64,000 nt of DNA from Nocardiopsis metallicus (GCF_014201115.1 NZ_JACHDO010000001.1:2914001-2978000), one strand, 5' to 3'. Numbered from the stretch's first letter, positions 52,096 to 60,813 are shown. A program made the numbers and translations. Notes: generated from the sequence alone by a model not told the origin.

Positions 52096-52415
52096 TCGCC
52101 AGCGGGTGCGCGGCCAGCTCTTGCCGCCGCAGTTGTCTCAGACCGCGCGGGAGACGACTCCTCTTGCGGACTGGAGCTTTCCCGGGGAGCGGACATCTTC
52201 GCTGCGCCCGGCAGATGTACCGGCGTGGCCGGCGCCGAGCCCTGCGACCACTTGATCAGCACGGTGTGGATGACCAGGCACGGGCCTAGGTGTACTGACC
52301 ACAGAGGTTAGGTACGCGGGAGGCGGGAGACCACTGCGGCTGTCTGGGCTGCCCTCACCTGCATTGCAGGCGAGGTTTTTGCATGTCAGGAATCTTTCCG
52401 GTGGGAACCACAACC

Positions 52416-52463
52416 AAACTCTAAAGTTCTACTTTACAACTCTAAGTTTGAGCTTTAGAGTTT
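52416..52463 (+). promoter_or_regulatory. Operator-like inverted repeat in AT-rich promoter
   Basis: Perfect 11-bp inverted repeat AAACTCTAAAG (52416-52426) / CTTTAGAGTTT (52453-52463), with an additional ACTCTAAGTTT half-site between them. It lies 39 bp before the gene at 52502, which opens the Cse2-like block. The AT-richness contrasts sharply with the surroundings. A dedicated repressor is likely. Confidence 0.65.
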
Positions 52464-52501
52464 GAGGTGTCGGAACAACACCACGCCTCGGAAGGACCCC
52501 G

Positions 52502-53380
52502 ATGAGCACCCACGTCACCCCCGGCTACACCGAAGACGCCCTGCTGTGGGATCAGGAGAGCGGCACCCTGTCCGCCACCCAGCGCCCCGCTTCCCACGAA
52601 AGCCGCACCTTCCGCGTCTCCTGGGGCGTGGACCGCTACCTCGGCCTCCCCGAAGGGCTCCCCGCCTGGGCCGCCAACCGCTACATCGACGCCATCCAGG
52701 ACCTCACCAACCAGCTCGCCGACCACGCGAGCATGGAGCACGTCCCCTCCGACTTCTACGACACCGGAGACCGCTACGAGATCACCTACACCGGCGGCTA
52801 CAAGCCGTACATGGACGCGCTGAACAGCCTCTTGGACCACGTGTACGGCGGCGACGATGCCAGCAGGTGGGCACACCAATCCGAAGCCGCAGACGAACTG
52901 CGTGCCACCCACGGGAGCAAGCCCAGCGACGACGAGGTCCAGGCCCGCGTCCGCCGGATCTTCACCGACCGCATCCGATCCCTGATCGTGTCCGGTGACG
53001 CCTCCTACACCCCGGCCAAGCCGGGCAACCGCTACACCGCTATCCGCCTGGACCTGGACGCCGGCCACCTGTCCGCGCACACCCAGCCCCTGACGAAGGC
53101 GGACGAGAACGTGCAGGTGTGGCAGGTCAGCCCGCTCAACTACCGCCAGGCCAACCGGCTCATGCGCCGAATCGGTGCCCGCGCCCTGGCCCTCGCCAAC
53201 CCCACCGCCCCCGCCGCGTTCGCAGGGGATGCCCGGGAGGCGTTGGAAGGTATCCTCGCGGCCTTCCTGATCAGCGCCGAGCAGGTCACCGCGCACATGG
53301 ACGAGCACGGCATCAAGGACACCCCGGCCCGCCGGGAGAAGGCGCTCCGCGCGCTCACCGCAGCCCGGTTCCAGAAGTAG
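52502..53380 (+). CDS. Hypothetical protein (292 aa)
   Basis: A 292-residue soluble protein (MSTHVTPGYTEDALLWDQES...) rich in aromatic residues. DRYEITYTGGYKPYMDALNS and NRYTAIRLDLDAGHLSAHTQ suggest alternating strands and helices. First gene behind the AT-rich operator. No family recognised. Confidence 0.65.
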   Translation: MSTHVTPGYTEDALLWDQESGTLSATQRPASHESRTFRVSWGVDRYLGLPEGLPAWAANRYIDAIQDLTNQLADHASMEHVPSDFYDTGDRYEITYTGGYKPYMDALNSLLDHVYGGDDASRWAHQSEAADELRATHGSKPSDDEVQARVRRIFTDRIRSLIVSGDASYTPAKPGNRYTAIRLDLDAGHLSAHTQPLTKADENVQVWQVSPLNYRQANRLMRRIGARALALANPTAPAAFAGDAREALEGILAAFLISAEQVTAHMDEHGIKDTPARREKALRALTAARFQK

Positions 53381-53460
53381 AAAGGCAACCGCCCCGGCCG
53401 TTACCCGGGGCGGGCGCCCGCCCGCCAGCATCCCACACCAGCGACCCCAGGGAGCAACCC

Positions 53461-54414
53461 ATGACCCCAGATCAGGCCGACGCACAGCAGTACCTCACGG
53501 TGAGAGTGGACCGTGCCGGGCTGATGAAACTGCCCGCCGCTGAACGGTTCCGCGCCTGCCAGCAGATCCGTACCCCCTCCACCGCTGACCAGGTGGACGA
53601 CATCCGCGCCCAGGCCGTCCTGGAGCTGGTCGAGGAGCACGGCAGGGTGCACGGAGCGAACGCGGCCGTGGGCCGCATCATCGGTAAGTCCGGGACGTTC
53701 GTGGGCCAGCTCGTCGCCGAAGCCGACCGCGACCGCGAAACCTACGAGAAAACCCGCGCACGCCTGGACCGTGAGGAGGTCGAGGACATCACCGGCGCCC
53801 CACAGGCCCGGCTGCGCGCCGTGCACAGCCTCGAATCCGTGATCGACATGTTCCTGTCGCACGCGGTGGCCAGTGCCGAGGCCGACGACTTCGAGGCTGC
53901 CTCGGCGGGGGTGCGGATGATCTCCTCCACCGCCGCGGACACGCTGCGCATCCTCCAAGGCGAGGCTGACCAGGAGCGTTTGGGGGAGGCCCACGACATC
54001 GAGGAGGGCAACGCACCGCACCAGGAGCACACCTACCGGCTGCTGGTCTCCTACAAGAAGGATGAGACGGGCGGGTGGGTCGAGCACAGCGACCGGGAGT
54101 GGGAGGCCTCCAACCTTCTCGCGGTGGAGGAGGTGGCCGAGGACGCCGGGTGGATCATCACAAGCCTCACCGAACGCGGCGGCGAGTCCACCCCGGGCCG
54201 GGTGTGGCGGCTGGAGGTGTGGGCCGACCCGACCAGCACCGGCGCCCCCGACGTCGACCACGAGCACGTGGAGCACACCCCCACCGACCAGGAACGCCTC
54301 ACCTGGGAATTGACCCAGCGGGCCACCGACGAACACGGCAACCTCGACACCGCCGAACTGCGCCGCCTGATGGTCGAGCACCACCAGACCCACGAGAAGG
54401 GGGAGAGCGCGTGA
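53461..54414 (+). CDS. Hypothetical HTH-like protein heading the Cse2-like array
   Basis: A 317-residue acidic protein. About residues 45-90, ELVEEHGRVHGANAAVGRII followed by GKSGTFVGQLV, could be a helix-turn-helix. The C-terminal half ends in helices (LDTAELRRLMVEHHQTHEKG). Its stop overlaps the next GTG, so it is co-translated with the four Cse2-like genes. Function unknown. Confidence 0.6.
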   Translation: MTPDQADAQQYLTVRVDRAGLMKLPAAERFRACQQIRTPSTADQVDDIRAQAVLELVEEHGRVHGANAAVGRIIGKSGTFVGQLVAEADRDRETYEKTRARLDREEVEDITGAPQARLRAVHSLESVIDMFLSHAVASAEADDFEAASAGVRMISSTAADTLRILQGEADQERLGEAHDIEEGNAPHQEHTYRLLVSYKKDETGGWVEHSDREWEASNLLAVEEVAEDAGWIITSLTERGGESTPGRVWRLEVWADPTSTGAPDVDHEHVEHTPTDQERLTWELTQRATDEHGNLDTAELRRLMVEHHQTHEKGESA

Positions 54415-54944
54415 TCCTGTACCAGGAACTGGAGCGGGCTCAGGCCCCGGTCGGGGACGGACGGATCTGGCGGGACTGGCAGGCAGGGCTCCCCGGCCCG
54501 GTCACCCTCAAGGCCATCCACCGTGTGATCCCCGGCGTCTACCACGGTCCGGCGTTCGACGCGGTGTGGATGGTGCTGGCGTTGCAGGCCGCCCTGCCGG
54601 GCCGGTTCGCCTACCGGGGCAAGGTGGGCATCGGTGCGGCCGCCGCCCAGTCCGCGAACGAACACCGGGTGCAGAAGATCGTGACCGCGGCCCGCCAGGG
54701 CAGGCGTGAGACGTTGCTGAACACCCTGGTGGAGATCGCTAAGACCACCCGCCCGCACGCGGGAGCTGTCCGGTTGGGCATGAAGAACTGGGTTGAGGAC
54801 ACCGCGAACGCCCTGTCCGGGGACCCCGACAAGGTCGCAACGGTCTGCCGCCGGTGGACGGTGGAGTACTCCATGGACATCAACAAACAGCTCGACTCTG
54901 ACCAAGGCGAAGAGGAAGAGGAGATGGCCGATGCACACGCTTGA
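54411..54944 (+). CDS. Cse2/CasB (Cas11)-like protein, paralogue 1
   Basis: A 177-residue helical protein. The block AFDAVWMVLALQAALPGRFA, KVGIGAAAAQSANEHRVQKI, ARQGRRETLLNTLVEIAKT, then GDPDKVATVCRRWTVEYS follows the order of the type I-E small subunit (helix with LyA, G-x-A-L-A, R-x-x-x-L-L, R.v...WA..Y). Cse2 lines the Cascade belly. No cas3, cas5, cas7, cas8 or repeats are present, so a canonical role is not possible here. Similarity judged by eye. Confidence 0.5.
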   Translation: MILYQELERAQAPVGDGRIWRDWQAGLPGPVTLKAIHRVIPGVYHGPAFDAVWMVLALQAALPGRFAYRGKVGIGAAAAQSANEHRVQKIVTAARQGRRETLLNTLVEIAKTTRPHAGAVRLGMKNWVEDTANALSGDPDKVATVCRRWTVEYSMDINKQLDSDQGEEEEEMADAHA

Positions 54945-55515
54945 GCACCCCATCGCGCAGGTTCCCGGGATCGGCCCCGGTCGACTCCAGGCCGCCCTGG
55001 ACCTGCCCGCTGATCCTCAGTGGTACATGGACATGGTGCGCCTAGACCCCTCCCCCGCCACCCTGCGCGCCCTCACTCAGGTGGTGGGTAAAGACACCGA
55101 CCCGGCGGGTTTTGACGCGCTGTGGATGCTGTTGGCCGCGCGCGCCTCCCAGACGGGGTTCGCTGTCTCCGAGAACGGGCTCGCGCTGATACCCGCCATG
55201 ATGCGGGTCCAGCACGACCGGTCCGGGACCGACCGTGATGACGAGGTGCTGTTGGAGTCGTTCCGGCGAGACGTGGCCACAGGGCGCCGCGAGCGGGTAC
55301 TGTCCCACATCCGCAAACGCCTCATCGAGGCGCGCCGACTCACCCCACGCTCCCGGGGCGGCGCGCTGCTGATCTCAGCTGATCGGCTCGTGCGCGACAC
55401 CTACGCCGCCGTTCACCCCGCCCGACAGGTCCGCACGGACTTCACCCGGTTCGGGATCGGCGAGCACTACCGCAACCAGGCATGGCACACGACGCTGAAG
55501 GCGGAAAGCGCGTGA
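54931..55515 (+). CDS. Cse2/CasB-like protein, paralogue 2 (diverged)
   Basis: A 194-residue helical protein with GFDALWMLLAARASQTGFAV, LALIPAMMRVQHDR, ATGRRERVLSHIRKRLIEAR and TRFGIGEHYRNQAW. It parallels the organisation of its neighbours, with a weaker C-terminal motif. ATG 54931 overlaps the previous gene by 14 bp and its stop overlaps the next. The least certain of the four. Confidence 0.4.
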   Translation: MHTLEHPIAQVPGIGPGRLQAALDLPADPQWYMDMVRLDPSPATLRALTQVVGKDTDPAGFDALWMLLAARASQTGFAVSENGLALIPAMMRVQHDRSGTDRDDEVLLESFRRDVATGRRERVLSHIRKRLIEARRLTPRSRGGALLISADRLVRDTYAAVHPARQVRTDFTRFGIGEHYRNQAWHTTLKAESA

Positions 55516-56069
55516 GGGAGGAACAGGTCATTGCCCTGAGGAAGGCCCTGTGGCGGGGGTGGACTTCCTCGACCCGCAACCAGGGGTGGTGGCACCAGAT
55601 CCGTACCCTGCCCCAAGAGGAGTTCTTCCCGGTCGGGCAGCTGCACGCGAGCGCCGAACAGATAGCGGGCGAGGTCGACACCCCCACCTACCTGGTAGCC
55701 GCACACCTGCTGGCGTTGGCCTCCTGGCCCTTGGCCGGGCGGCAGAACCCGATCTGGGGGCCGACTATCGGCCATGCCTTGGCCAACACCGCCCAGACCA
55801 AGTCCTCAGGGAAGGGCCGCCGCCCTCTGGCGGAACAGTACGTGTACCAACTGGTCGAGCGCCGCCCCCGGGCCGAGGATGTCCTGAATGTGGTCAACCG
55901 AGCTGTACGCCACTGCTGGCGCCTTCGGCAACCGGTGCACCTGGCCGACTCAGCTCCCCTACTGGTGGATCTCCTCAACCCCTCAGACCGAGTCCGGTAC
56001 CAGGCAGCCTTGAACATCGCGCAGGACTACCACGCTCACCAGCCCACGCGCCGCAAGGAGGCCGTGTGA
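55512..56069 (+). CDS. Cse2/CasB-like protein, paralogue 3
   Basis: A 185-residue protein from GTG 55512. TYLVAAHLLALASWPLAGRQ, IWGPTIGHALANTAQTKSSG, VYQLVERRPRAEDVLNVVNR and VRYQAALNIAQDYHAH correspond to the Cse2 pattern (siGhaLA...R..e.yv..Ll.R...Wa.dYh). This and paralogue 4 look most like the family. Coupled at both ends. Confidence 0.5.
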   Translation: MREEQVIALRKALWRGWTSSTRNQGWWHQIRTLPQEEFFPVGQLHASAEQIAGEVDTPTYLVAAHLLALASWPLAGRQNPIWGPTIGHALANTAQTKSSGKGRRPLAEQYVYQLVERRPRAEDVLNVVNRAVRHCWRLRQPVHLADSAPLLVDLLNPSDRVRYQAALNIAQDYHAHQPTRRKEAV

Positions 56070-56665
56070 TCACCGCGCAAATCCGGGACCGGTTGCTCTC
56101 CGAGCTGTCCCGCACAGACTCCGAAACCACCCAGGAAAGGGCTGCCTGGTTTCGCGACCTAGCCCACTTCGGGCCCAACCCCAGCCCGTTCACTCCCACC
56201 CCTGGAGCCTTGGCCGCGGCCCGTGTCACCGACACCGACCCCCTGTCCCCCACACACCGAGCGGTGTGGCTGGTACTGGCCTTGGCTTCCCTGCCGAACC
56301 CGGTGTTTGGCAAGCCAGCCGGCGGAGTATCAATCGGGGCGTGGACGCGCTGCTTGTGCACTCGGCGGGAAGAGGACGGCAAACCCGCCTTCAGCGACCA
56401 GGAGCCCGCCGGGGACCGGTTTCGGGCCATGATGTCCACAGACCAGTCGCTGCCCGGGTACGAGGCGACCATCATCCAGCTGGTCCGGCACGCCACTCCC
56501 CCGCTGTGCGCTTCGGATTGTCGCCCGGGCCCGCTCAGACTGGCCGAGGACCTGTGCCGGATCTACACTCCGCAGGCGGAAGATGATGTTCATCCGCCGA
56601 GGCGGGATGTGATGGTGAAGTGGGCGGGTGACTTCCACGCGGTGAGAGCCTCCGAGGTGGTGTGA
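56066..56665 (+). CDS. Cse2/CasB-like protein, paralogue 4
   Basis: A 199-residue protein from GTG 56066. THRAVWLVLALASLPNPVFG, GGVSIGAWTRCLCTRRE, DRFRAMMSTDQSLPGYEATI, LRLAEDLCRIYTP and RRDVMVKWAGDFHAV give the Cse2-like order SiG...RfraLl...DL...Vm.kWA.dF. Last gene of the overlapping run. Confidence 0.5.
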   Translation: MITAQIRDRLLSELSRTDSETTQERAAWFRDLAHFGPNPSPFTPTPGALAAARVTDTDPLSPTHRAVWLVLALASLPNPVFGKPAGGVSIGAWTRCLCTRREEDGKPAFSDQEPAGDRFRAMMSTDQSLPGYEATIIQLVRHATPPLCASDCRPGPLRLAEDLCRIYTPQAEDDVHPPRRDVMVKWAGDFHAVRASEVV

Positions 56666-56779
56666 CCACAGCCCGGCTGAGAGGCCCTGTGGATAACCAC
56701 TCAATCGGGAGCTGGGCAGGTACACCCACCTGTGCTTGGAGGAAGACGGGCACGGACCGTCGGTGTGGGCGAAGACGAT

Positions 56780-56968
56780 CACCGCGTGAGCGGCGCGGTT
56801 CCGGCCGAGCGCGAAGCCCTGCCCGTGCGCGGCGGCGTACCGATACTGCGGTTCGTGCGCACTACACGGTCGGCGCACGGCCCGATCGTGGAGGTCAACG
56901 ACACCCGCATGTCCGCGGAAAGGTTCGGGGGCGGAAACCCGCTGAGGCGACACGGCAGCGCTCGGTGA
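56780..56968 (+). pseudogene. GntR-family regulator relic (UTRA domain end)
   Basis: The frame reads GVPILRFVRTTRSAHGPIVE followed by VNDTRMSAERFGGGNPL, the conserved final strand-turn of UTRA effector domains (R..R.VEVNDTvmpAdRFeL.Y.L). The HTH and most of the UTRA domain are missing. A matching shorter relic lies in the first repeat. Confidence 0.6.
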
Positions 56969-57227
56969 ATTAGTACCGCTTCTATGGTCGCTCTGGCCTC
57001 AGTGCTGGACAAGCTGATTGCTCGCCTGAGCGAGAACGCCGATACCGGCTGAGGCCAGGTCGCAGGCGTGTGTCGGGCTGCGACCTGGCCTACGGCGGCT
57101 GGTAGCCGCTCACAGGTGGGTGCGGTGTTTCTCGGCGCGGGTGATGACCACGGCGGTGGACATGCTGGGGTGGTGCACCGCGCAGCACGCGCCCACCGAC
57201 ACGGCCAACTCGTCAGCGGCCACCGCA
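56890..57227 (+). repeat. Diverged direct repeat, copy 2
   Basis: Right-hand copy of the repeat at 49611-49968, same order and orientation: UTRA tail, LDKL small ORF (ATG 56984, 22 codons), leftward C-terminus ELAVSVGACCAVHHPSMSTA. Small indels distinguish the copies. Confidence 0.7.
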
Positions 57228-57290
57228 GTCGATGGCCACAGAACGGTGCTGATGACGACCGCCCGGCGGGAAGAACCCGCCGACGAAACT
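57110..57290 (-). pseudogene. Chimeric relic of two neighbouring hypothetical genes
   Basis: Reading leftward, RRAVVISTVLWPSTA resembles the N-terminus of the protein at 51379-52095 (RSVVISTALWLST). It runs directly into ADELAVSVGACCAVHHPSMS, the C-terminus of the protein at 49852-50352. An internal deletion or recombination between paralogous copies would produce this join. Confidence 0.5.
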
Positions 57291-57549
57291 TCCCTCGCCC
57301 GCAGGGCTGGCGGGCTAGACTCGCGGGCAACGGCCAGCCCCCTGGCCTCCCCGTGTGGCGTGCCTGCGGGAACAGAGCAGCACCACCGGCGCATCGGCGC
57401 CGGTGAAGGACACCCCGGGCCCCTTCCGGGAGGTGTCGTGGCGGCCCCGCCTCCGGGGCCGAGGATTGCAACGCACCCTGCGCACCAGGGGCGGCGGGCC
57501 GGTGTGCCCGCCGCCCGGCAACGGACTCCTCGGCCGAAAGGGAACGCCC

Positions 57550-59154
57550 ATGGCACCAGCAGAAGAACAGCACGTCCGAACCGCGTTGACCAAACGCGCC
57601 GGGGACGGGCGCACCGTGCGGGTGGACGTCGTCCACACCGTCCGCCACAGCGACCTGAGCCGCCAGGATGAGGCGTTCCTCGTCGCCTACCTGGACGGAG
57701 ACAAGTTGGGAAGCTTCTATGGGCTCTCCCACCCCAAGAACCTGCCTGCGGGGGCGACGGCTTCGCTGGGCAGGGCTGCGTTCAGCGCGGTTGAGGCCGG
57801 GCAGATCGAGTCCGTGCTGCGTGCGGTGCGCTCCAGCCTGCCCCCGGACCCGGTGCGGGCCCGGGCCCGGCTGGTGGACGCGGTCAGCGCCGCACGCGAT
57901 ACCGCAGCGGCGGCCGTCGAGTGCGCCCACGACGCCGGAGAGCTGGACCCCTATCTCTCACCCCGGGGCGCATCTGGCCGCCACGAGCAGGCGGTCACCG
58001 ACGCCGTCCAGGCCCTGGCCGAGTTCGACCGAGAGCATCCTGAGCTGGTGGCGGCCTGGAGCGCCGACGGCAGCAGGACCTCAGGCGGTGGGCGCAACAG
58101 TAGTTCGCTGGTCCTGTTCGTGGTGGGTGAGCCAGGTCCGCCACGCTCCCGGGTCGGTGCCCACGCCTTCGGGGATGCCGAGCTGGGCCAGCGCCCCGGG
58201 GTAGGCGGCCTCGTAGGCGGCGTTGACGGCACTGGCGTGCTGGGCCGAGCGCAGCAGCCATGGGGCGGGCAGGCGGCGGCACCACAACAGGTCGGGGCGG
58301 TCCTGGTCCCAGTGGGCGTCGATGACGCCGCGGGCGATGAGCCCCTCGATCAGGGCCCGGCGGTGGCGGGCCCGCTCGGCCGGGTAGCGGCCCTCCTCCC
58401 CGCGCCCCGGCTGGTCCTCGTCGTCCTTGACCAACAGGTACAGGTCCACGACCGGCGACGGGGCACTCTGGGCCAGGTGCGCGGCCACCCACGGCACCCC
58501 GGCCGCGCGCAACAGGTGGGTGCGGTGGTTGCCCTCGCTGACCTGGTAGAGGGGTCCGGCCCAGCCGGTGACGCGCTCCAGCTGCATCGGCTCGGCGAAC
58601 AACCGCTTGGTGAAGGCTCCCAGGTCCTCCCGCGTGGCCAGGTCCTTCAGCACCCGCTCGGGCACTTCGGGACGGGCGCCAAGGCGCCCCCAAACGGGGT
58701 AGTGCGTGCCGACGATCAGGCGGGAGGGCACCCACGCGGTGGCCTCCACCCTGGTCTCGGCGTGATCGTGGTATCCCGGCGGCAACTCGGAGGAGAGCCT
58801 CAGGGGCAGGCGGCACTGGGGATGCGAGGCCTGGAGCGCCGCGGCCTGCTCGCCCCACCAGGCCCCCAGGTCCTGGACGCCGGCCACGCGGGCGCGCAGG
58901 CGGTCGCAGGCGGCCAGGAACTTTGTGTAGGCGGGCTCGGACTCATCAAGCAGGTTTTCGACCAGGGCGGGGTCGATGAGGGGCTCCTTTTCGGCGGCCT
59001 CGGCCACTGGCCGTGCGGCGGCGGGCCGGTCCGGCACCACCCGGTTGCCTGGCCCGGCGAACAGGGCCGCCGAGCGCACCGCGGCCGCCAGGGTGGGGGC
59101 CTGCCCTCGGGCCCGGACCACCCCCGCGCGCCCCTCGCCCTCCGGGGGGCGTAG
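57550..59154 (+). CDS. Hypothetical protein; only the first ~180 codons are credible
   Basis: From ATG 57550 the frame encodes HVRTALTKRAGDGRTVRVDV...LSRQDEAFLVAYLDGDKLGS, an acidic helical protein with Ala-rich coils (ARLVDAVSAARDTAAAAVEC). After about 58080 the same frame is antisense to the strongly supported ParB-like gene and reads as Gly/Pro-rich nonsense. The native stop was probably lost by a frameshift or by fusion; a neighbouring frame stops near 58090. Function unknown. Confidence 0.4.
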   Translation: MAPAEEQHVRTALTKRAGDGRTVRVDVVHTVRHSDLSRQDEAFLVAYLDGDKLGSFYGLSHPKNLPAGATASLGRAAFSAVEAGQIESVLRAVRSSLPPDPVRARARLVDAVSAARDTAAAAVECAHDAGELDPYLSPRGASGRHEQAVTDAVQALAEFDREHPELVAAWSADGSRTSGGGRNSSSLVLFVVGEPGPPRSRVGAHAFGDAELGQRPGVGGLVGGVDGTGVLGRAQQPWGGQAAAPQQVGAVLVPVGVDDAAGDEPLDQGPAVAGPLGRVAALLPAPRLVLVVLDQQVQVHDRRRGTLGQVRGHPRHPGRAQQVGAVVALADLVEGSGPAGDALQLHRLGEQPLGEGSQVLPRGQVLQHPLGHFGTGAKAPPNGVVRADDQAGGHPRGGLHPGLGVIVVSRRQLGGEPQGQAALGMRGLERRGLLAPPGPQVLDAGHAGAQAVAGGQELCVGGLGLIKQVFDQGGVDEGLLFGGLGHWPCGGGPVRHHPVAWPGEQGRRAHRGRQGGGLPSGPDHPRAPLALRGA

Positions 59155-59757
59155 CCAGAACAGGCCATCGGTGCGGTAGTCCAGGCGCCACACCGGTGCC
59201 CCAGCCGCGGCCGGCATCGGCGGTGTGGTGGCCTGTACTGCGGCGTCCACCCGCTCGGCGCGCAGCACCCGCAGCGCGCGGTCGATCTCGGCCGCCGAGG
59301 CCCCCGCCCCCACCAGCTCGCGCACACACTGTTCCCGGCAGGCCTCGGTGAGGACCGCGACCAGGTGCTGGGCCCTGCTGCGGGCCTGTTCCACCTGCTC
59401 CACCAGACCAGGCACGCTCACACCCCCGGGGTCCGCGGCCGCGCGGGCGCGCAGCTGCTCCAGCATCTGTGCGGTGGTCTCCAGCTCGGCGCGGGCCGCC
59501 TCCAGGTCCAGGTGCGCGCCGGTGGAAGGCTCGACCGGGGTGGTGGTGTGGTCGGGGGCGGTGACCAGGTGTTGGGCCAGCGGCCACCGCTCAACGGCCG
59601 GGATTCTGGGGGCCAGGGCCGTGATGATGTCGACGGCGGCCGCGGCCAGCGTCCGGCGCGGGTGCGCGATGCGGCGCACCGCGTGGGAGGGGGTCAGGCA
59701 CAGGTGTTGCACACCTGCGCCGCACACGGGGCAGGAGATCGCCAGGGGGTAGACCAT
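58081..59757 (-). CDS. ParB-like protein with N-terminal zinc finger
   Basis: A 558-residue protein. N-terminal CPVCGAGVQHLCLTPSHAVR resembles a zinc finger, a coil follows (LETTAQMLEQLRARAAADPG), and near residue 430 SEGNHRTHLLRAAGVPWVAA matches the G-x-H-R motif of ParB/sulfiredoxin-like domains. ATG 59757 is chosen; further upstream codons lack a site. Perhaps a plasmid- or phage-derived DNA-binding or nuclease-like protein. It overlaps the doubtful 3' half of the gene on the other strand. Confidence 0.65.
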   Translation of the reverse strand: MVYPLAISCPVCGAGVQHLCLTPSHAVRRIAHPRRTLAAAAVDIITALAPRIPAVERWPLAQHLVTAPDHTTTPVEPSTGAHLDLEAARAELETTAQMLEQLRARAAADPGGVSVPGLVEQVEQARSRAQHLVAVLTEACREQCVRELVGAGASAAEIDRALRVLRAERVDAAVQATTPPMPAAAGAPVWRLDYRTDGLFWLRPPEGEGRAGVVRARGQAPTLAAAVRSAALFAGPGNRVVPDRPAAARPVAEAAEKEPLIDPALVENLLDESEPAYTKFLAACDRLRARVAGVQDLGAWWGEQAAALQASHPQCRLPLRLSSELPPGYHDHAETRVEATAWVPSRLIVGTHYPVWGRLGARPEVPERVLKDLATREDLGAFTKRLFAEPMQLERVTGWAGPLYQVSEGNHRTHLLRAAGVPWVAAHLAQSAPSPVVDLYLLVKDDEDQPGRGEEGRYPAERARHRRALIEGLIARGVIDAHWDQDRPDLLWCRRLPAPWLLRSAQHASAVNAAYEAAYPGALAQLGIPEGVGTDPGAWRTWLTHHEQDQRTTVAPTA

Positions 59758-59994
59758 GGAACCCACCCTAGGACCGCCCCGCGCTCGAGTTCGCAGGCAC
59801 TGGGAGGACGGCGGTCCAGGCGTTGGTCGGCCGTTCTGTCCCCGGCCGGGGATAAGCTCAAGGCCTGCGGCACCGACTGCGTTGTCGCACCGCTCCAGCG
59901 CCAACGCTGGCGCTCATCATCGGCCCTTCGAGGGGTCCGCCTGCTCAGCCCGCACCCGGGCAGAGCCTTGCCGCGCCCTCGAATGGAGACCACG

Positions 59995-60813
59995 ATGCCC
60001 TTCACCGTCGACACCGCCCTGGTCCGGTACGCCTTCGCCGACTCCCCGACCCCGCTACATGAGCCCCCGACGCTGGGGCACCTCGTCCGTGTGGACCTGG
60101 CCCGTGAGCGCATCAGCGCCCAGCTCGCCTTTCCTGAGAACCTGACCGGTCACCACGCCCACGGGCTCGCCCCAGTCCCCCCGCCGCGCCCGGGAAAACC
60201 GCTCTCCCGGGACTTCGCGCTGGCCCTGCCGCCCGCTCCCGCCGATGCTGTGGAGGCGTGGCTGACGGGGGTGCTCGCTCCCCTGGCGGACACGATCCGC
60301 ACCGGCACCTTCTGGGCCGGGCCGATCAACCCGCACGCCGACCAGCCCCTACAGCGGCTCGTGGACGGGTTCACCCCGCAGGCCACCGCCGCCCTGGCCG
60401 AGCTGGCCCACGCCCAGAGCGCAGCCTGGGAGCAGGGCCTGGCCACCACGGTGGGCGTGCCACAGCCCTGGCGGGCCTACACCTGGTGCCACGCCCGCCT
60501 ACATCAGGGCGACGAGGGGCAGCACGGGCTACTGGGCGGGTTCACGGTTGACGGTGCCCGTTACCTGCGCGACCTGGGCGGGAGCATCCGGCAGTGGTGG
60601 CCCGGCACAGCAGCGGAGCTGGCGCATCTGCTGGTGGAGACCACACCCCAGTGGGCGCACCGGCCACATCGAGCCCACCGCAACCGGGGCCTGGCCGTGC
60701 TGGTCTGGGACCAGGGCGACCTGATGCTCGAGGTGAGCGACATCCGCGACGGATCCGCTCCCCCGCCGAACGCGGTGGCCCAAGCCGTGGTGGAACCGAA
60801 CTCAGCCCGGTGA
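59995..60813 (+). CDS. Hypothetical protein (272 aa)
   Basis: A 272-residue soluble protein (MPFTVDTALVRYAFADSPTP...) divergent from the ParB-like gene. Trp/His-rich motifs WWPGTAAELAHLLVETTPQW and GLAVLVWDQGDLMLEVSDIR suggest an enzyme-like fold, but no family is recognised. ATG 59983 would add four residues. Confidence 0.6.
   Translation: MPFTVDTALVRYAFADSPTPLHEPPTLGHLVRVDLARERISAQLAFPENLTGHHAHGLAPVPPPRPGKPLSRDFALALPPAPADAVEAWLTGVLAPLADTIRTGTFWAGPINPHADQPLQRLVDGFTPQATAALAELAHAQSAAWEQGLATTVGVPQPWRAYTWCHARLHQGDEGQHGLLGGFTVDGARYLRDLGGSIRQWWPGTAAELAHLLVETTPQWAHRPHRAHRNRGLAVLVWDQGDLMLEVSDIRDGSAPPPNAVAQAVVEPNSAR

Noticed and set aside
54411..56665. A functional type I-E CRISPR system
   Set aside because: No cas1/2/3/5/6/7/8 genes and no repeat array are present; only small-subunit-like genes.
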